Shown here: positions 60,228 to 64,000 of the stretch, piece by piece
Layout: the number at the start of each line of letters is the position of its first letter
Position numbering within the stretch: position 1 is the first letter of the stretch
Assembly: GCA_963693085.1 (NCBI GenBank)
Contig: OY856412.1
Span: forward strand, 345,646,457-345,710,456
Direction: 5' to 3'
Length of the DNA stretch: 64,000 bases
Origin: Alisma plantago-aquatica
Taxonomy: Eukaryota; Streptophyta; Magnoliopsida; Alismatales; Alismataceae
Made by a program: the position numbers and the translations under genes
Notes under the pieces: model-generated
What the model was told of the DNA's origin: nothing
The model's database searches: none
What the model saw: the letters and a program-made list of their open reading frames with translations, nothing else

Positions 60228-60971
60228 TATGTGTATCCCTCGAATCCTAAGGGAATTATAATATATATATAAATAAAGCCTTGTAGTATAATTTATTAGG
60301 GTTTAATATGAATCACATTGGATGACCCCATACCTTATTTCTTATACTTCGTAGTTTATAACATATATACATTTTCTTCATATTCCTTTTAATAATATAA
60401 AATGTTTTACTGCTCAATTGTAATTATTTAAACTATTCAAATAGAATTACATACTTTATTTACTGCTCTTTATAGTACTATGCCTATAGTAAATGTTGGT
60501 GAATAGTTATAACTCTCGCTGGGATGTTTAGTCTCACCCTGTGGGTCCTACAACTTTTTACGTGGTCGTGGATGAGAAGGTCGACGTCGTGGAGTAGGAA
60601 CTGAGAAGCAAGGAGAACAATAGTTTCTAGAGGTTTGATATGTTGCTAGAGTATTGTAATAGAGCCCTATGTGTTGTCTCTGTAGTCTTGGGCCTTTAGG
60701 AGAGATTTTGTGTTTTGTTTGTCGACACGTAGATATTGGTTTGTGCCATGAATGTATATCAATGACTTGAATATATAACAAGTTGTAATATGTATCAGTA
60801 GAGGCTTGATAGGCTGTAAACATAAAATGTAATATCAACTTTGATCATATATGAATATAAGTACTCTATGTTGAAGGTTTGTTGTGATATATTTTCATTT
60901 GAGATAGTGAATTACAATTGATTTTAGTATATCCTATTTGTTGTAATATAGTTATTAGTGATGATTCCACA
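60228..60971 (+). repeat. LTR of element Y, third segment
   Basis: Target DNA resuming after element I. It includes AGTTATAACTCTCGCTGGG (60505-60523) and TCTCACCCTGTGGG, as at the U5 end of the C and X LTRs, and ends GATTCCACA at 60971, the end style of those LTRs. The border is inferred. Confidence 0.5.
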
Positions 60972-60973
60972 CT

Positions 60974-61264
60974 TTGTTGTCAGTAATCTCATTTAGTGTG
61001 GTGATGGTCATCACACGCATGGCGCCCACTCATATAGGACATGCTTCAAGCTCCTCCAATCAGAAGGTGTCCCTTCATCAAGATACACTTGTTCTTAATG
61101 TCAATGAAACTGTTAATTCAGGCAAAAACACTACATGCACAAGTTGCATAATCAGAGACAGAGAGGAGCACTTGATCCATAGAAATACTATGTTGATGGA
61201 AGGTTTGGACCTTCTAATAGGAGAATTATATGCTATCTCGGATGGCATAGCGCAATGCAAGTAG
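60974..61264 (+). CDS. Unrecognised 96-codon open frame after the Y LTR
   Basis: The frame includes MAPTHIGHASSSS and CTSCIIRDREEHL. I do not recognise it. Its position, directly after an LTR end and a weak primer-site-like TTGTCAG, would suit the start of a gag gene, but there is no gag signature and the frames after 61264 are closed. It could be chance. Another possible start is the ATG at 61019. Confidence 0.25.
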   Translation: MLSVISFSVVMVITRMAPTHIGHASSSSNQKVSLHQDTLVLNVNETVNSGKNTTCTSCIIRDREEHLIHRNTMLMEGLDLLIGELYAISDGIAQCK

Positions 61265-61833
61265 TTTTTCAAACTCTGTCTTGTGATCACTGATTCTAAC
61301 ATATCAGTAAATCTCATCAGTAATCCCATGTCATGTCCCGAGCAAATAAAAGGTGATTGTGGAACATGTCATACAAATATCTAGGAAATCCAATATCAAG
61401 AGTCAAGTACATGTGAAGACAATCCAAAACCACTTGGCTGGTAACTAGCTAAGCACGGTCTCAAACAGTCGAATGGTCAGGGTCCATCGCTCACAATGCC
61501 TTGAATTGCTAAAAAAATCTACTTAAAGGAGAAACAAAGTCTTTCAAGAAGAGCTCAAAAGGACACAGTCCGATTGCAGCCATTGATTCTCATATAGCCA
61601 ATTTAATCAATAATTGGATTATCCCGAAAAAAATGTCACCTCACAAATACTCCATCTAATTTGACACGCTATCCTTAAAAAGTGAATCCATTGAAAATTT
61701 TGTTAGGGAGTGATTTTGGGAGGAAGCTAGACTAGCAATTATTTACTGGGAAAATTCGTTAGTTTTTTTTGTCTGCTGAAAATATATTTTGTAGATTGCG
61801 TAGATGAAATAGCAGAATTCCCCCATTTAGTGG
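61265..61833. other. Stretch with no recognised feature
   Basis: No gene, repeat or RNA signal seen. Frames on both strands are short. Confidence 0.5.
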
Positions 61834-62168
61834 GCATGTTTGGTTTACTGGATTTTACCGTATTGGATTGCATTTTGGCATCCATTTGCAGAAAGTTTAT
61901 GTTTGGTTTAAAGGATTCTGGAAACGGGGTTAATCCCGGGATTTCTGAACATAATAGGAATCCCGCATTTTGGTTTTCATCAAAATTCTCCCAGACGCCA
62001 AAATTCAGCTATGGTTGGCTCGTGGACCAAAAAAATTTAATCATGTATTTTACAAATCCGGGAAATCAAACATAAAATTTGTATTTGTGGGATTTTGACA
62101 ATGCAATATTTTAGAAATACAGGATGACGTAAATGCAGGATACTTAAAAATCCAGCAAACCAAACGTG
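61834..62168. mobile_element. MITE-like element
   Basis: About 335 bp with inverted ends: CATGTTTGGTTTACTGGATT on the left and AATCCAGCAAACCAAACGTG on the right, most positions complementary. The GTTTGGTT end type is common in plant hAT/PIF MITEs. I could not settle the target duplication. Confidence 0.55.
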
Positions 62169-62667
62169 AGTAGGAGCCAAATGGTAGCTTGTCCGGTATT
62201 ATTTATTTTAAAAAAAGACATGCATGGTGATATGTGCTTGACAACTACGGAGATGGCGATCCAAATAAAACGGAGATAGGACTATTGACGGTGATTTTCC
62301 CATTGTACGAAACCCAGGTCAGAAGGCCCTCCGAGAACCATGACGGGTATTATTGTGACTGGCTAAGGATGACCTTTCTTCTTCCTCCTCATCCCAATGG
62401 CCATGGCTGGCCCAGCTGGTCAGGAAAGGACAACGTACATACGTAGGGTTGTATACGTAAGACACCCAGTTTGACTATAATCCAGAAAAAGGGAAAATAC
62501 AACCCCACGCTTGGGCTGCATAATAACAACTTTTGGTTTTTTAGCGGGAAAATAAAATTTTTTTTCTAAACAATTCAATACGAAAAGGAAGGAACCAAAC
62601 ATTCTTCATCGGGTATTATTGTGACGGTGGAGCCAGAAAAATCATAGCTTGGCCCTTAGGTGGTCGA
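62169..62667. other. Stretch with no recognised gene
   Basis: Contains a 16-bp direct repeat CGGGTATTATTGTGAC (62344-62359 and 62610-62625). A 70-codon frame at 62234-62446 has no known domain. This may be low-copy DNA. Confidence 0.4.
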
Positions 62668-64000
62668 TCCATGGTACATGTTGAAGATCTGGTGCTAAGT
62701 TTAATCTGTAGCACTGGTTCTTGGAGAATTGTCTCTTGGTAAGTAATTTTCTCTTGCAGATAATGTTTTCTTTTCCTAAACCTCCACCTTCTCCTTTCTT
62801 CTTGGTTGTGGATCATCCATGGTGGTTCTTCTTGAATATCTCCTCTTCAAAAGAGGTCTTAGACGGTGTTTCGACATGGTGGCATCTACTAAAGGGACAA
62901 TCTCTTTCCTTTCTCTTTTCCTTTTTAGTTAGGCCTAGGATCTATTTTCCCTTTTCCTAAACTTTCTTCTGATCAGACATTTCTTCTTCAAGGAGGTGAA
63001 CCTTTGGCCAATGTTTTGAAGCTTGGTTGAATCTTTTGGAGTTTGAGTCTTGCGAGGTTGTTTATCATCAATGTCAGGCAAGTTTTATTACTCTTCTCTT
63101 AACCTATTATATGCATCCTAAACCTGATCATATACTACTGTTCTAGATCTCAAAAATGTGTTCTTCAAGGTGGAAGAATGATTATGATTAAGATTTAATC
63201 TGTGTATTACATGAATAAGGAATACTCTTGCTTTAACCCTAAAAATTGTTATACTTGTTCTCATATATAGAACTGTTCTATTTAGATTATGATCCGCACA
63301 TCTTGAACAACAAAAAGTTATGGTTTTGTTTATATGTATGAGAAAGATAGAATCTATCTTCTTAATTATGATCCTTTAAAATGACCTTCTATGTCACAAG
63401 TATGAGAGTTTAAAGAACACTGCATAAGGGAATACCTAACCCTAAGAGAAGGTCATTACTCCTTGTTGGCTGACCCAGTGTTGCTGCTTGAAGTATTGTT
63501 CTGCAACATTTTGGTTGCAACACTCCTTGGAGTTGCACGCTCGCATCACTATGTCAAGGTGAGTGTCGCAGATGAGTGAACAAGGTGAGTTTCGTGGAAA
63601 AGTGAACAAGGTAAGCATCACTGGCGTGACATGCATTGCGCGCATCACGAGAAAGTAATGTGTTGCGTGCATCACGAGTGAGTAAACCTATATGGAGGCT
63701 TCTTGCATGCATTGCTGGAAAAAGACACCCTGCACATATCATGGATCGCAACGCAGACCCTACAAGCATTGTAGGTAGTGCCACCTACTACACTATGTCA
63801 TGTGAGTGAGCAAGGAAGATACATATAATTTTATACAAGAGTATTACATAGTGTAATGGCTCACATAATGTAATGACTATAAATGACAAAACATTAATGA
63901 TGGGGATTTATTCTAGTATTCTCTGAATATGTGGTTAATGATGATATTTGGGTTTAGATGTTGAACAATATCATGTAATCATTATTTGCTAAGTACAAAC
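62668..64000 (+). repeat. Truncated LTR of the Y family
   Basis: Closely matches about 41170-42520 of the Y LTR up to the window end. The first 0.8 kb of the LTR is missing on the left, so the left border is a truncation. Confidence 0.75.

Noticed and set aside
62721..62960. 79-codon frame, also at 41220-41459
   Set aside because: Present in both Y-family LTR copies but Leu/Ser/Phe-rich from pyrimidine-rich DNA. No domain, so not called as coding.

Overview
The window is plant nuclear repeat DNA: AT-rich, with no host gene, tRNA or rRNA that I can recognise. It is almost entirely transposable elements nested in one another. The families are plant ones: Ty3/gypsy chromoviruses with an initiator-tRNA-Met primer site, an Athila/Tat-type gypsy with a degenerate tRNA-Asp primer site, and En/Spm-type CACTA transposons with a Transposase_24-Ulp1 gene. 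The host is an angiosperm; the species cannot be told from the sequence.

Left block (1-23526): two copies of one large retroelement family with about 5.2-5.4 kb LTRs and a gag-only internal region (TR-GAG/LARD-like, no pol). Element C (+ strand) runs from before the window to 23526. Element B (minus strand, 1386-14255, 5-bp target duplication with one mismatch) sits head-on inside C's 5' LTR. Their U3 holds a dense field of AACGG/CCGTT inverted repeats just upstream of the TATA box.

Middle block (23527-38.7 kb): C abuts the end of a chromovirus pol (element G). That pol is split by a 7.4-kb CACTA element (E, 23819-31218, perfect 3-bp duplication CAT). Pol resumes at 31222 and leads into G's 3' LTR (31469-34511). 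G in turn lies in the protease of a decayed Athila-like element (H, minus strand). CACTA E carries the best-preserved gene here: a 13-exon, frame-consistent Transposase_24-Ulp1 gene (786 codons) with all Ulp1 catalytic residues. It has no TNPD transposase, and it has a 4-unit tandem array of about 449 bp, each unit holding a 190-bp hairpin.

Right block (38.9-64 kb): the 3' end of one LTR (X) is followed by a chromovirus pol remnant and its 3' LTR (Y). The Y LTR is split by a second, decayed CACTA (F, 42838-49274) and by a non-coding LTR element (I, 49828-60227, LTRs about 4.2 kb, internal 1.8 kb). F retains an N-terminal TNPD fragment fused by deletion to ORF2 remnants. I's 3' LTR holds a patchwork insertion copied from several sources. 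After 60971 come a short unrecognised internal-like region, a MITE-like element and a truncated further Y-family LTR.

Inferred order of events: H is oldest; G inserted into H; C into G; B into C; E into G. On the right, F and I inserted separately into the Y LTR. Most coding remnants are broken. Only the ORF2 of E looks potentially functional.
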